From Tardiphaga sp. vice304 (GTDB lineage Bacteria > Pseudomonadota > Alphaproteobacteria > Rhizobiales > Xanthobacteraceae), in assembly GCF_007018905.1 (NCBI RefSeq), contig NZ_CP041402.1, positions 4,762,001-4,826,000 of the forward strand: 64,000 nucleotides of DNA, written 5' to 3'. Positions 25,054-35,129 of this stretch are shown here, piece by piece. How positions within the stretch are numbered: position 1 is the stretch's first letter; each line of letters starts with the position of its first letter. The notes under the pieces were generated by a model. That model saw only the letters and a list, made by a program, of their open reading frames with translations, was not told the DNA's origin and searched no databases. Position numbers and translations under genes: made by a program.

Positions 25054-25641
25054 TCAGATGCTCCGGAAATCGATGATCTCTCGCTCCGTTAGCACGAAAT
25101 CCAGCGCAACATCGTGCGGTTCGGCCGGCACCTCGTCAATTTCCTGGGTGGCGAAAGCCAGTCCGATGGCGACGATGTGGGTATGCAACCGCAGCAGGCC
25201 GAGCGCACGGTCGTAATGGCCTGCGCCATACCCAATGCGCTGACCGCGGCGGTCGAATGCCGACAGCGGTACCAGCACGATGGTCGGTTGCACGCTGTCG
25301 GCCTCGGGCAACGGCTCGGAAATGCCGAGCGCGCCGCGTTGAACGGGGGCGCCCTCGCGCCAGGCGCGAAAGATAAGCGGAGCGTTCTGTCCGGCAATGC
25401 TGGGCAACGCGGTCGTGGCGCCCTGCCCCGCCAGCATCGCGAGCAGCGGCCGCGGATCGATCTCGCCGTGGATCGGCCAGTAGCCGGCAACGACGGATGT
25501 GGGGGTGTTGGGCACCGGCAGCCCGCGGGTGGCGAAGAGGCACTTGGCGTCGGCGTGAATCTCGGGGCTTAGCGATTGTCTTCGTTCGAGCGCGGCCACT
25601 CGCAATTTGGCCTTGGCAGCAGCTGCCTCCTCATTGGTCAT
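25054..25641 (-). CDS. fau: 5-formyltetrahydrofolate cyclo-ligase
   Basis: A 195-aa enzyme (5,10-methenyl-THF synthetase, YgfA) converting 5-formyl-THF to 5,10-methenyl-THF with ATP. Motifs are VVAGYWPIHGEIDPRPLLAM, LVPLSAFDRRGQRIGYGAGH YDRAL (the nucleotide-binding signature) and IGLAFATQEIDEVPAEPHDV. I use the ATG at 25641 (MTNEEAAAAKAKLR). This start lies inside the preceding toxin gene, overlapping it by 11 bases. In many bacteria fau directly follows the 6S RNA gene; here a TA pair lies between them. Confidence 0.94.
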   Translation of the reverse strand: MTNEEAAAAKAKLRVAALERRQSLSPEIHADAKCLFATRGLPVPNTPTSVVAGYWPIHGEIDPRPLLAMLAGQGATTALPSIAGQNAPLIFRAWREGAPVQRGALGISEPLPEADSVQPTIVLVPLSAFDRRGQRIGYGAGHYDRALGLLRLHTHIVAIGLAFATQEIDEVPAEPHDVALDFVLTEREIIDFRSI

Positions 25642-25939
25642 CAGTATCCTCGTCGGGGGCAATCGCAATGGCGGACAGATCCTGCGCACCATCGACGATG
25701 CGGACTATTCGTGGACCGTATTCGTCGATCCGGTAGAGCGCGAGCCAACGTTCAATAACGAGTGCGCGCGCTCCTGCGAAGACGTCAGGTCGCCGCGGAC
25801 CCAAGCGAGGAAATCCCTTGAGCTGCTCGCAACGTGCTTCGATACGATCAAGCACGCGATCGGCGCTGTGGTGATCGGATGTCGCGATATGCTGCCAGAT
25901 GTAGAGAATGTCTTCTCTCGCCTGTCGCGAATATCGCAT
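25631..25939 (-). CDS. ParE/RelE-type toxin of a second TA pair
   Basis: A 102-aa RelE/ParE-family toxin: MRYSRQAREDILYIWQHIAT, DRVLDRIEARCEQLKGFPRL GPRRPDVFAGARALVIERWL, then LYRIDEYGPRIVRIVDGAQD LSAI. These are the canonical ParE elements (first beta strand, long helices, LG.GRPEL-like turn, central Y.I). It starts eight bases after the antitoxin stop and overlaps fau by 11 bases. Confidence 0.93.
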   Translation of the reverse strand: MRYSRQAREDILYIWQHIATSDHHSADRVLDRIEARCEQLKGFPRLGPRRPDVFAGARALVIERWLALYRIDEYGPRIVRIVDGAQDLSAIAIAPDEDTDDQ

Positions 25940-25947
25940 TACGGGGA

Positions 25948-26211
25948 TTATTCTGCAGCGCGCTGCTTGAGACGCGCACGCCCCTCAGCCTTGAGGGCTT
26001 CGAAATCCAGTTCACCCGCATCGCCGCTCTCAAGGCCGATGCGATAGGCTTCCTGAAGCCATTTCAGCTTCGCGGCGTCGGACTGCTGCAATACGAGCTG
26101 CCGCAGACCCTCTCTGATGACTTCGCTGTCCGAAGCGTACTTCCCGCTCGCAACGCTGGTCTCGACAAAGTCGTTCAAATCGTCGGTCAGCGAGACCTGA
26201 AGTTGCTTCAT
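25948..26211 (-). CDS. ParD-type ribbon-helix-helix antitoxin
   Basis: An 87-aa antitoxin. The N-terminal ribbon-helix-helix is MKQLQVSLTDDLNDFVETSV ASGKYASDSEVIREGLRQLV (residues 1-40), the ParD/CC2985 pattern. The C-terminal helix carries the toxin-binding part (LKWLQEAYRIGLESGDAGEL). GGAGG lies nine bases before the ATG at 26211; the longer frame to 26313 reads through the 6S RNA gene and is not used. It starts about 15 bases after the 6S RNA 3' end. Confidence 0.92.
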   Translation of the reverse strand: MKQLQVSLTDDLNDFVETSVASGKYASDSEVIREGLRQLVLQQSDAAKLKWLQEAYRIGLESGDAGELDFEALKAEGRARLKQRAAE

Positions 26212-26225
26212 CGCTACCTCCAAGC

Positions 26226-26400
26226 AAAAATAGTGCGAAGCCGCGGTGGCCGTTGAAGCACTCGATCCCGGAGCACCTACGAAAGTAGGTGGGCACCATG
26301 TAGCCAGGTCCACGGACCTGGCCAGGGACAGTTCCCGTGAGGATCGATAAGGCCCCGGGGATATGTGGCTCCTGACGCGCGACGCAGCCTCGCAGAAACA
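26226..26400 (-). ncRNA. ssrS: 6S RNA
   Basis: 6S RNA mimics an open promoter and sequesters housekeeping RNA polymerase. On the minus strand the ends pair: TGCGAGGC (26394-26387) with GCTTCGCA (26241-26234), one G-U. An inner stem TCGATCC (26347-26341) pairs with GGATCGA (26268-26262). Between them are the hairpins CCAGGTCCGTGGACCTGG and CACCTACTTTCGTAGGTG, giving a rod about 165-175 nt long. A T-run (TATTTTTG) follows the 3' arm. The place immediately downstream of zapA and upstream of fau is where ssrS lies in many proteobacteria. Ends are good to about five bases. No open frame accounts for this interval. Confidence 0.82.
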
Positions 26401-26447
26401 ATGTAGGGGCTATGGGGCGCCTGCGCCAGTGGCAAGAAGGCTTGTCC

Positions 26448-26831
26448 CTACCCGATCGCGATGCCGCCGCCGATGGTGCGGTTGAGGATCTGGGTGGTCT
26501 TTTCGATGCGGTCGGCGGCCGAGTTCAATGCGGCGGCGACCGCGCTCTGGGTGGCCCGCGCCCGGTCGGCGGCGACCACGCGGACGTCGCGGAGCGCGGC
26601 GAGTTCCTCCTCCAGCGCACCGATGCGCAGGTTGGCGTCGGCCAACTCGTCCGCCATGGTCAACGCCGCCATCACGGTCAGACGGGCGTCACCGATCTCG
26701 CCGAACTTGCCGCGCAGATTTTCGACGCGGGATTCGAGGCTTTCAGCCAGCCGCAGCAGGCGGGTTTCCTGGCCTTCCTCGCAGGCCATGCGGTACTGCC
26801 GGCCGTTGATGGTGACGCTGACGTGGTTCAT
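26448..26831 (-). CDS. zapA: ZapA, FtsZ-ring accessory protein
   Basis: A 127-aa division protein that bundles FtsZ. The globular N-terminus has VSVTINGRQYRMACEEGQET RLLRLAESLESRVENLRGKF, the family core, followed by ARLTVMAALTMADELADANL and a coiled coil (RIGALEEELAALRDVRVVAA). It overlaps the upstream DUF4164 gene by four bases and is followed by 6S RNA. Confidence 0.93.
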   Translation of the reverse strand: MNHVSVTINGRQYRMACEEGQETRLLRLAESLESRVENLRGKFGEIGDARLTVMAALTMADELADANLRIGALEEELAALRDVRVVAADRARATQSAVAAALNSAADRIEKTTQILNRTIGGGIAIG

Positions 26832-27169
26832 GCGGCGTCGCCCGTGGTGTCGTCCGTCTCGAGCACCGCGCGGATGCTGCCGATCGCAGCGTCGAGCTTT
26901 TCGGCGACCTCGCGGTTGGCGCGCTCCAGCCGGCGCGATTTCACCAGCGTGCCGTCGAGTTCATCCGCCAGCCGCGAGCGGTCGGCGCCGAGCGCCTGGA
27001 TCCGCGTCGCCAGTTCGTCCTCGTCGCGATCTGCCTCGCGGCGGCGTTCCACGGCGCTCTCCAACGAGGCCAGGGCCGCCATCAGCCGCCGCGTCGCCAC
27101 GTCGATCTCCGCCATCCCGCTCTGGGCGGGATCCGGGCCGGCAGGACCATAGGCAGGACGATCGATCAT
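26828..27169 (-). CDS. DUF4164 coiled-coil protein
   Basis: A 113-aa mostly helical protein: DVATRRLMAALASLESAVER RREADRDEDELATRIQALGA DRSRLADELDGTLVKSRRLE RANREVAEKLDAAIGSIRAV. This is one continuous coiled coil with a ZapB-like look. DUF4164 genes precede zapA in Rhizobiales, suggesting a division-related role; that is inference. The ATG at 27169 is chosen; the frame to 27319 adds a basic, unconserved leader. Its stop overlaps zapA (ATGA). Confidence 0.88.
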   Translation of the reverse strand: MIDRPAYGPAGPDPAQSGMAEIDVATRRLMAALASLESAVERRREADRDEDELATRIQALGADRSRLADELDGTLVKSRRLERANREVAEKLDAAIGSIRAVLETDDTTGDAA

Positions 27170-27467
27170 TCGGGGAACGTAACCTTGGCTGACAACGCCT
27201 GGTGAAAGCTGGCCGACCGTAAAAGCGGCGGCTCGGCAAGCCTTTAGGTCGTGAAATTTACGTGGCAAGCGAGCCCGGCGCAACGCCGCACGGAAGCTAT
27301 GCACCAGAAAGCGCCACAAAATGGCGCGCGAGAGGTCTACCGGCTTGGACTCTGCTTTGGCCAGATGCTATCCAGCACCTCTCCATTGGCATACCACCAC
27401 TCTGCAGCGATGCCGCGTTCCCCAGCGGATGCGCTACGTCCCAACATTATTTCAGGCGGAACCCCAC
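27170..27467. other. Intergenic region between divergent DUF4164 and transketolase genes
   Basis: About 300 bases carrying the promoters of two divergent transcripts. No structured RNA or long palindrome was found. Frames reading through it into tkt lack homology until MTQVDHSK at 27468. Confidence 0.5.
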
Positions 27468-29456
<1,989 letters not shown>

Positions 29457-29465
29457 CCCTGCCGG

Positions 29466-29501
29466 AACGCCGGCGCATCCGACACATTGCGCCGGCGTTT
29501 C
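29466..29501 (+). terminator. Hairpin terminator after tkt
   Basis: AACGCCGGCGC pairs perfectly with GCGCCGGCGTT (11 bp, 12-nt loop) and the right arm ends in TTT followed by CAATC. The U-tract is short, so termination may be partial, leaving some read-through to gap. Confidence 0.65.
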
Positions 29502-29578
29502 AATCAGGGCATGAAACGGCCGTTAAACGTACCTATATGCAGGTAATACGCAGGTTTAGAACGACAGGGAGAACTTGA

Positions 29579-30589
29579 ATGGCAGTCCGGGTTTCGATCA
29601 ACGGGTTTGGCCGCATCGGCCGCAACGTCCTGCGGGCGATCTATGAGTCCAAGCGCACCGACATCGAAGTGGTCGCCATCAACGATCTCGGCTCCGTCGA
29701 GAGCAACGCGCATCTGCTGCGCTTTGATTCCGTGCACGGCCGTTTCCCCGGCGAAGTCACCGTCGATGGCGACAGCATCGATATCGGCCGCGGCAAGATC
29801 AAGGTCACCGCGGTACGCGATCCCAACACCCTGCCCTGGAAGGACCTCGGCATCGACATCGCGCTGGAATGCACCGGCATCTTCAGCGCCAAGGCCAAGG
29901 CCTCGATGCACCTCACCGCAGGCGCCAAGCGCGTGCTGGTCTCGGCGCCGTCGGACGGCGCCGACGCGACGATCGTTTACGGCGTCAACCACAAGACGCT
30001 GAGCAAGGACCATCTGGTCGTTTCCAACGGCTCCTGCACCACCAACGCGCTGGCGCCGGTCGCCAAGGTGCTGAACGAACTGGTCGGCATCGAAACCGGT
30101 TTCATGACCACGATCCACGCCTACACCGGCGACCAGCCGACGCTGGACACGCTGCACAGCGATCTCTACCGCGGCCGCGCCGCGGCGATGTCGATGATTC
30201 CGACCTCGACCGGTGCCGCCAAGGCCATCGGCCTGGTGATGCCGGAACTGGCCGGCAAGCTCGACGGCGTCTCGATCCGCGTGCCGACCCCGAACGTCTC
30301 GGTGATCGATCTCAAGATCATTGCCAAGAAGTCGGTCACCCCGGCCGAAATCAACGCCGCGTTCAAGGCTGCCGCCGAGAGCGGCGACCTCAAGGGCATT
30401 CTCGGCACCACGGCGCATCCCAACGTGTCGATCGATTTCAACCACGATGCCCACTCATCGACCTTCGCCTTCGACCAGACCAAGGTGCAGAACGGCACGC
30501 TGGTCCGCGTGCTCTCCTGGTACGACAACGAATGGGGCTTCTCCAACCGCATGGCCGACACGGCCGTTGCGATGGGCAAGCTTATCTAG
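29579..30589 (+). CDS. gap: Glyceraldehyde-3-phosphate dehydrogenase, type I
   Basis: A 336-aa phosphorylating GAPDH. The NAD fold begins [20 protein letters not shown], the catalytic Cys is in [14 protein letters not shown] near residue 152, and the catalytic His in the later [14 protein letters not shown] / [10 protein letters not shown] segments. [18 protein letters not shown] closes the protein. GGGAGAA precedes the ATG. It lies downstream of tkt and upstream of a 47-aa membrane ORF and pgk. Confidence 0.97.
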   Translation: MAVRVSINGFGRIGRNVLRAIYESKRTDIEVVAINDLGSVESNAHLLRFDSVHGRFPGEVTVDGDSIDIGRGKIKVTAVRDPNTLPWKDLGIDIALECTGIFSAKAKASMHLTAGAKRVLVSAPSDGADATIVYGVNHKTLSKDHLVVSNGSCTTNALAPVAKVLNELVGIETGFMTTIHAYTGDQPTLDTLHSDLYRGRAAAMSMIPTSTGAAKAIGLVMPELAGKLDGVSIRVPTPNVSVIDLKIIAKKSVTPAEINAAFKAAAESGDLKGILGTTAHPNVSIDFNHDAHSSTFAFDQTKVQNGTLVRVLSWYDNEWGFSNRMADTAVAMGKLI

Positions 30590-30610
30590 CCGCTTGCACA
30601 AGAGAACACG

Positions 30611-30754
30611 ATGACGCAATCGCTCTGGGTAGTTATTCCGGTTGGCGTTCTTTTCTTTGCGTTCATCGTGTTCGCGCTTCGTCAAGGAACGAAGATCACC
30701 CCGTCGCGTGACGGCCATCGTTTCGATGACCATGATAGCGGATCAATACCATGA
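30611..30754 (+). CDS. 47-aa single-span membrane protein overlapping pgk
   Basis: An ATG at 30611 opens a 47-codon frame: [20 protein letters not shown] then [27 protein letters not shown]. It has one N-terminal span (about residues 5-22) and a charged cytoplasmic tail. The stop overlaps the pgk ATG (ATGA), so the two are translationally coupled, which argues it is real. Codon usage is coding-like. No family is recognised; it is below usual gene-caller limits. Confidence 0.7.
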   Translation: MTQSLWVVIPVGVLFFAFIVFALRQGTKITPSRDGHRFDDHDSGSIP

Positions 30755-31953
30755 CCAATTCCTTCCGCACTCTCGACGATGTCGATGTTAAATCGAAGCG
30801 CGTGCTCGTGCGCGTCGATCTCAATGTCCCGATGGACAATGGCCGCGTCACCGATGCGACCCGGCTGGAGCGCATTGCAGCGACCGTGACCGAGATCGCC
30901 GGCAAGGGTGGCAAGGTCATTCTGCTGGCGCATTTCGGCCGGCCGAAGGGCGTCGATCCCAAGCAGTCGCTGAAGCCGGTGGCCGCCGCGCTGGCTGACG
31001 TCATCGGCAAGCCGGTCGCCTTCGCGGAAGATTGCGTCGGTGACGTCGCCGCCAAGGCCGTCGCTGCGATGAAGGACGGCGACATCCTCTGCCTGGAAAA
31101 CACCCGCTTCCATCCCGGTGAGGAAAAGAACGATCCCGCTTTTGTCGCCGAACTGGCCAAGCTCGGCGACATCTGGGTCAACGACGCGTTCTCCGCCGCG
31201 CACCGCGCCCATGCCACCACCGAAGGCCTCGGCCACAAGCTGCCGGCCTTTGCCGGTCGCACCATGCAGGCCGAACTCGACGCGCTCGGCAGGGCGCTGG
31301 ATGCGCCGACCCGGCCGGTGATCGCCATCGTCGGCGGCGCAAAAGTGTCGTCAAAGATCGATCTTCTGGAAAACCTGGTCACCAAGGTCGATGCGCTGGT
31401 GATCGGTGGCGGCATGGCCAATACCTTCCTGCACGCGCAGGGCATCGGCGTCGGCAAGTCGCTGTGCGAGAAGGATCTGGCCGCCACCGCCTTGCGCATC
31501 ATCGAGAAAGCCGAAACCGCGAACTGCGCGATCATCCTGCCGGTCGATGCGGTGGTGGCGTTCAAGTTCGAAGCCAATGCGCCGTCGCAGGCCTATGGGC
31601 TGGATGCAATTCCCGAGGACGGCATGATCCTCGACGTCGGCCCGCAATCGATCGAGCGCATCAACGCCGCGATCAACGACGCGGCGACGCTGGTCTGGAA
31701 CGGCCCGCTCGGCGCGTTCGAGATGGCGCCGTTCGACACCGGCACCGTGGCGGCAGCCAAGCATGCTGCGGAGCGCACCAGGGCGAAGAAGCTGATTTCC
31801 GTCGCCGGCGGCGGCGACACCGTGGCGGCGCTCAATCACGCCGGCGTCGCGGATGATTTTTCGTACATCTCGACGGCGGGCGGCGCTTTCCTGGAATGGA
31901 TGGAAGGCAAGCCGCTCCCGGGCGTGGATGTTTTGAAGGTTGCAAAAGATTGA
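30751..31953 (+). CDS. pgk: Phosphoglycerate kinase
   Basis: A 400-aa glycolytic/gluconeogenic kinase interconverting 1,3-bisphosphoglycerate and 3-phosphoglycerate. The substrate-binding [47 protein letters not shown] and hinge [20 protein letters not shown] are intact, as is the nucleotide loop [20 protein letters not shown]. Its start overlaps the 47-aa membrane ORF by four bases. Confidence 0.97.
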   Translation: MTNSFRTLDDVDVKSKRVLVRVDLNVPMDNGRVTDATRLERIAATVTEIAGKGGKVILLAHFGRPKGVDPKQSLKPVAAALADVIGKPVAFAEDCVGDVAAKAVAAMKDGDILCLENTRFHPGEEKNDPAFVAELAKLGDIWVNDAFSAAHRAHATTEGLGHKLPAFAGRTMQAELDALGRALDAPTRPVIAIVGGAKVSSKIDLLENLVTKVDALVIGGGMANTFLHAQGIGVGKSLCEKDLAATALRIIEKAETANCAIILPVDAVVAFKFEANAPSQAYGLDAIPEDGMILDVGPQSIERINAAINDAATLVWNGPLGAFEMAPFDTGTVAAAKHAAERTRAKKLISVAGGGDTVAALNHAGVADDFSYISTAGGAFLEWMEGKPLPGVDVLKVAKD

Positions 31954-31995
31954 CACTACGCTTGCCGGACGCGGTGTTTATGGTATGTTCCCAGC

Positions 31996-32232
31996 ATGGC
32001 AGAGCGTCCAACAGATGTAACGCTGGATATCCTGATTGCGATCAGGGAGGATATCGCGTCGTTTCGTGCGACGGTCGAGCATCGGTTCAATCGGCTCGAA
32101 GAGGATAATCGCAAGCACCGTCGAAACAGCGCCGGGATGCTGGTCATGATGCGAGCGACGGCCGGCGATTTCGACGAGCGGGTCAACGCCGTGGAAGAGC
32201 GCGTGGCGGCGCTGGAAGCCAAGACAAGCTGA
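31996..32232 (+). CDS. Small coiled-coil protein of unknown function
   Basis: A 78-aa protein starting 43 bases after pgk: MAERPTDVTLDILIAIREDI ASFRATVEHRFNRLEEDNRK, then MLVMMRATAGDFDERVNAVE ERVAALEAKTS. Nearly all helical, with two heptad stretches separated by a short break; probably an oligomerising hairpin. Similar short proteins occur across Rhizobiales without assigned function. It sits between pgk and fba on the same strand. Confidence 0.7.
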   Translation: MAERPTDVTLDILIAIREDIASFRATVEHRFNRLEEDNRKHRRNSAGMLVMMRATAGDFDERVNAVEERVAALEAKTS

Positions 32233-32385
32233 TAAGGCGGCCTCTGCCGACCATCCTCCCCTGCCGCATCGTCCGCGACCATCGGTGACTTGGATTTCTG
32301 CGTCTGTCGCGTTAAGAGCGGTGACCATTTCAGACCGTTGGTCCCACGGATCGACAGCACCGTTCTTACCTCGCAAGGAGTTCCC

Positions 32386-33453
32386 ATGGCCCGCATCACG
32401 TTGCGTCAGTTGCTCGATCATGCCGCGGAACACGACTACGGCGTCCCCGCCTTCAACATCAACAATATGGAACAGGCGCTGGCGATCATGGAGGCGGCAT
32501 CCAGCGTGGACGCGCCGGTGATCATCCAGGCCTCGCGCGGCGCCCGCTCCTATGCCAACGACATCATGCTCAAGCACATGATGGACGCCGTCACCGAAAT
32601 CTATCCGCAGATCCCGGTCTGCGTGCATCTCGACCATGGCAATGGACCTGCGACCTGCATGACGGCGATCCAGGCCGGCTTCACCTCGGTGATGATGGAC
32701 GGCTCGCTGAAAGCCGACGGCAAGACCCCGGCCGACTGGGACTACAATGTCGGCGTCACCAAGACGGTGACCGACATGGCGCATCTCGGCGGCATCTCGG
32801 TCGAGGGCGAGCTCGGCGTGCTGGGCTCGCTGGAGAGCGGCATGGGCGAGGCCGAAGACGGCCACGGCGCCGAAGGCAAGCTGTCGCACGACCAGCTGCT
32901 GACCAATCCCGACGAGGCTGTGAAGTTCGTCAAGGAAACCCAGGTCGATGCGCTGGCGATCGCCATGGGCACCTCGCACGGCGCCTACAAATTCACCCGC
33001 AAGCCGGACGGCGACATCCTCGCGATGGGCGTGATCGAGGAAATCCACCGCAAGCTGCCCAACACCCATCTGGTGATGCACGGATCCTCCTCGGTACCGC
33101 AGGACCTGCAGGAGATCATCAACAAATTCGGCGGCAAGATGAAGCCGACCTGGGGCGTGCCGGTCTCGGAGATCCAGCGCGGCATCAAGCATGGCGTGCG
33201 CAAGATCAACATCGACACCGACAACCGGATGGCGATGACCGGCCAGATCCGCAAGATCCTTTCGGAGCATCCGGAAGAATTCGATCCGCGCAAATATCTG
33301 AAGCCGGCGATGGAGGCGATGGTCAAGCTGTGCAAGCAGCGCCTGCAGGAGTTCAACACGGCTGGACAGGCAGGCAAGTTCAAGACCATCCACACCACCG
33401 CCGACATGGCCAAGCGCTACGCTTCCGGCGAACTGGCGGCCAAGATCGCCTGA
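32386..33453 (+). CDS. fba: Fructose-bisphosphate aldolase, class II
   Basis: A 355-aa zinc-dependent aldolase cleaving fructose-1,6-bisphosphate, close to the Calvin-cycle (CbbA) subtype. Zinc ligands lie in [14 protein letters not shown] and later HGSSS; the phosphate loop is in [15 protein letters not shown] / [30 protein letters not shown] carries the substrate-binding NIDTD. AAGGAG lies eight bases before the ATG at 32386. A class I aldolase gene lies 650 bases downstream, an unusual pairing. Confidence 0.96.
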   Translation: MARITLRQLLDHAAEHDYGVPAFNINNMEQALAIMEAASSVDAPVIIQASRGARSYANDIMLKHMMDAVTEIYPQIPVCVHLDHGNGPATCMTAIQAGFTSVMMDGSLKADGKTPADWDYNVGVTKTVTDMAHLGGISVEGELGVLGSLESGMGEAEDGHGAEGKLSHDQLLTNPDEAVKFVKETQVDALAIAMGTSHGAYKFTRKPDGDILAMGVIEEIHRKLPNTHLVMHGSSSVPQDLQEIINKFGGKMKPTWGVPVSEIQRGIKHGVRKINIDTDNRMAMTGQIRKILSEHPEEFDPRKYLKPAMEAMVKLCKQRLQEFNTAGQAGKFKTIHTTADMAKRYASGELAAKIA

Positions 33454-33479
33454 TCTTCCCGGTTCGTTATTGAACGTCC

Positions 33480-33522
33480 GGCCGACCTGCCATACGTTAC
33501 ATGTAACGTGTGGAGGTCGGCC
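33480..33522. promoter_or_regulatory. Nested palindromes at the mazEF-type promoter
   Basis: The inner element ACGTTACATGTAACGT (33494-33509) is a perfect 16-bp palindrome. It is enclosed by GGCCGACCT (33480-33488) and AGGTCGGCC (33514-33522), perfect 9-bp arms. The right outer arm covers the GGAGG ribosome-binding site and abuts the antitoxin ATG. The inner site looks like the TA operator; the outer arms could fold the leader RNA and occlude translation start. Roles are inferred. Confidence 0.7.
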
Positions 33523-33732
33523 ATGTCCGATGGAGCCAGGCGCGTGCGCAAGCACCGCGAAAAGATGAAGGCCGCCGGCCTCAAGCCGGTGACCATCTGG
33601 GTGCCGGATGTAAATGCGCCTGGTTATGCGGAAGATATCCGCAGGCAGTGCCTGATCCTGAGGAACGATCCGCAAGAACAGCAGATCTTGGCCGAGATTG
33701 AGCAACTGTTCGACGCTGAAGGCTGGAAGTGA
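33523..33732 (+). CDS. MazE-type antitoxin (DUF3018-like)
   Basis: A 69-aa antitoxin: MSDGARRVRKHREKMKAAGL KPVTIWVPDVNAPGYAEDIR RQCLILRNDPQEQQILAEIE. The basic N-terminal half with the V-T-I-W-V strand is the DNA-binding part of this MazE-like group, and the acidic helical C-terminus is the toxin-binding part. Its stop overlaps the toxin GTG start (GTGA). The palindromes directly upstream are the likely autoregulatory operator. Confidence 0.87.
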   Translation: MSDGARRVRKHREKMKAAGLKPVTIWVPDVNAPGYAEDIRRQCLILRNDPQEQQILAEIEQLFDAEGWK

Positions 33733-34052
33733 GACGAGGCGAAATAGTGTCGGTCGTCATCCCGGGCGACTACGGTAAGCCAAGACCCGCACTGATTGTC
33801 CAAGCGGATCGTTTCTCCGGCATCCCTTCACTGACGGTGCTCCCGCTCACCAGTGACTTGCGCAGCGTACCCGCGTTGCGTATCGACGTTGATCCAGACG
33901 CCGCGAATGGGCTCAGGCTTCCATCTCAAATTATGGTCGATAAGATCGTTAGCGTTGGAATCGGCAAGATTGGCGATCGGATCGGTGAGCTTTCCGATGA
34001 AGGAATGGCATCGGTGGACCGCGCCCTTGCCGCTTTCCTTGGCTTTGCCTGA
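33729..34052 (+). CDS. MazF/PemK-type mRNA interferase toxin
   Basis: A 107-aa toxin of the PemK/MazF family, ribosome-independent endoribonucleases. It starts at a GTG within the antitoxin stop. Family features: MRRGEIVSVVIPGDYGKPRP ALIVQADRF, VLPLTSDLR, SQIMVDKIVSVGIGKIGDRI G (the MazF dimer/active-site strand with the Lys-Ile pattern), and the helical LSDEGMASVDRALAAFLG. The catalytic Arg of beta-1 (RRGEI) and Thr in LPLTSD are retained. It sits between two aldolase genes. Confidence 0.92.
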   Translation: MRRGEIVSVVIPGDYGKPRPALIVQADRFSGIPSLTVLPLTSDLRSVPALRIDVDPDAANGLRLPSQIMVDKIVSVGIGKIGDRIGELSDEGMASVDRALAAFLGFA

Positions 34053-34098
34053 CATCCGTCACCTTTCGCCTTCAAGACTTCCGCCGACAGGACATCCG

Positions 34099-35127
34099 AT
34101 GAACCTTGCCGATCTGAACAAAATCGCCCGCGCCATGACGGCTCCCGGCAAGGGGCTGCTGGCGGCGGACGAGTCGGGCGGCACCATCAAGAAGCGCTTC
34201 GATGCGATAGGCGTGGAGTCGACTGAGAACTCCCGCCGCGACTATCGCGAGATGATGTTTCGTTCGAAAGACGCGATGTCGAACTTCATCTCCGGCGTCA
34301 TCTTGTACGACGAGACGATCTGGCAGGACGCCGCCGACGGCACGCCGCTAGTGAAACTGATCGAACAGGCCGGCGCGATCCCCGGCATCAAGGTCGATGA
34401 GGGCACCCAGGCGCTGCCGAACTGTCCCGGCGAACTGGTCACCGTTGGCATCGACCGCCTCGCCGAACGGCTGGCAAAATACTACAAGCGCGGTGCGCGC
34501 TTTGCGAAATGGCGCGCGGTGATCGATATCGGGCACGGCATTCCCAGCATGACGGCGATCTCCGTCAACGCACATGCGCTGGCGCGCTATGCAGCGCTGT
34601 GCCAGCAGGCGCAGATCGTGCCGATCGTCGAGCCGGAAGTGCTGATGGACGGCGACCACGACATTGATCGCTGCGTCGAGATCACCACGCGCGTGCTCAA
34701 CAAGACCTTCCAGGAATTGCGCCTGCAGCGCGTCGCGCTGGAAGGCATCGTGCTGAAGCCGAACATGGCGATCCCCGGGAAGAAATCGCCCACGCAGGCG
34801 AGCATCGCGGAAGTCGCCGAGAAGACCGTCCGAATGTTGAAGAACTGCGTGCCGGCAGCGGTGCCCGGCATCGCCTTCCTGTCCGGCGGCCAGTCCGGTG
34901 AAGACGCCACCGCGCATCTCGACGCCATGAACCGAATCGGCGGGTTGCCGTGGCCGCTGACCTTCTCCTATGGTCGCGCGCTGCAGGCCGCGCCGCAGAA
35001 GGCGTGGGCCGGCAAGACGGAAAACGTCGCCGCCGGCCAGCAGGCTTTCACCCACCGCGCCCGCATGAATTCACTCGCCAGCAAGGGCGAATGGACGGCG
35101 GATCAAGAAACGAAGAAGGCAGCATAG
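34099..35127 (+). CDS. fda: Fructose-bisphosphate aldolase, class I
   Basis: A 342-aa Schiff-base aldolase. Motifs: IARAMTAPGKGLLAADESGG TIKKRF, VILYDETIWQ, IPGIKVDEGTQALPN, the active-site segment ALEGIVLKPNMAIPGKK with the Schiff-base Lys, FLSGGQSGEDATAHLDAMN and SYGRALQAAPQKAWAG. The ATG at 34099 gives the family N-terminus; the frame upstream is inside the toxin gene. Having both class I and II enzymes within two kilobases suggests condition-specific use, e.g. metal-independent activity when zinc or iron is short. Confidence 0.96.
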   Translation: MNLADLNKIARAMTAPGKGLLAADESGGTIKKRFDAIGVESTENSRRDYREMMFRSKDAMSNFISGVILYDETIWQDAADGTPLVKLIEQAGAIPGIKVDEGTQALPNCPGELVTVGIDRLAERLAKYYKRGARFAKWRAVIDIGHGIPSMTAISVNAHALARYAALCQQAQIVPIVEPEVLMDGDHDIDRCVEITTRVLNKTFQELRLQRVALEGIVLKPNMAIPGKKSPTQASIAEVAEKTVRMLKNCVPAAVPGIAFLSGGQSGEDATAHLDAMNRIGGLPWPLTFSYGRALQAAPQKAWAGKTENVAAGQQAFTHRARMNSLASKGEWTADQETKKAA

Positions 35128-35129
35128 TC

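Noticed and set aside
26212..26313. N-terminal extension of the ParD-type antitoxin
   Set aside because: It would be translated from the 6S RNA sequence; the RHH domain begins at 26211 with a good ribosome-binding site.
33853..34098. Longer N-terminus for the class I aldolase
   Set aside because: That part lies inside the mazF-type gene, is unconserved, and the family start fits the ATG at 34099.
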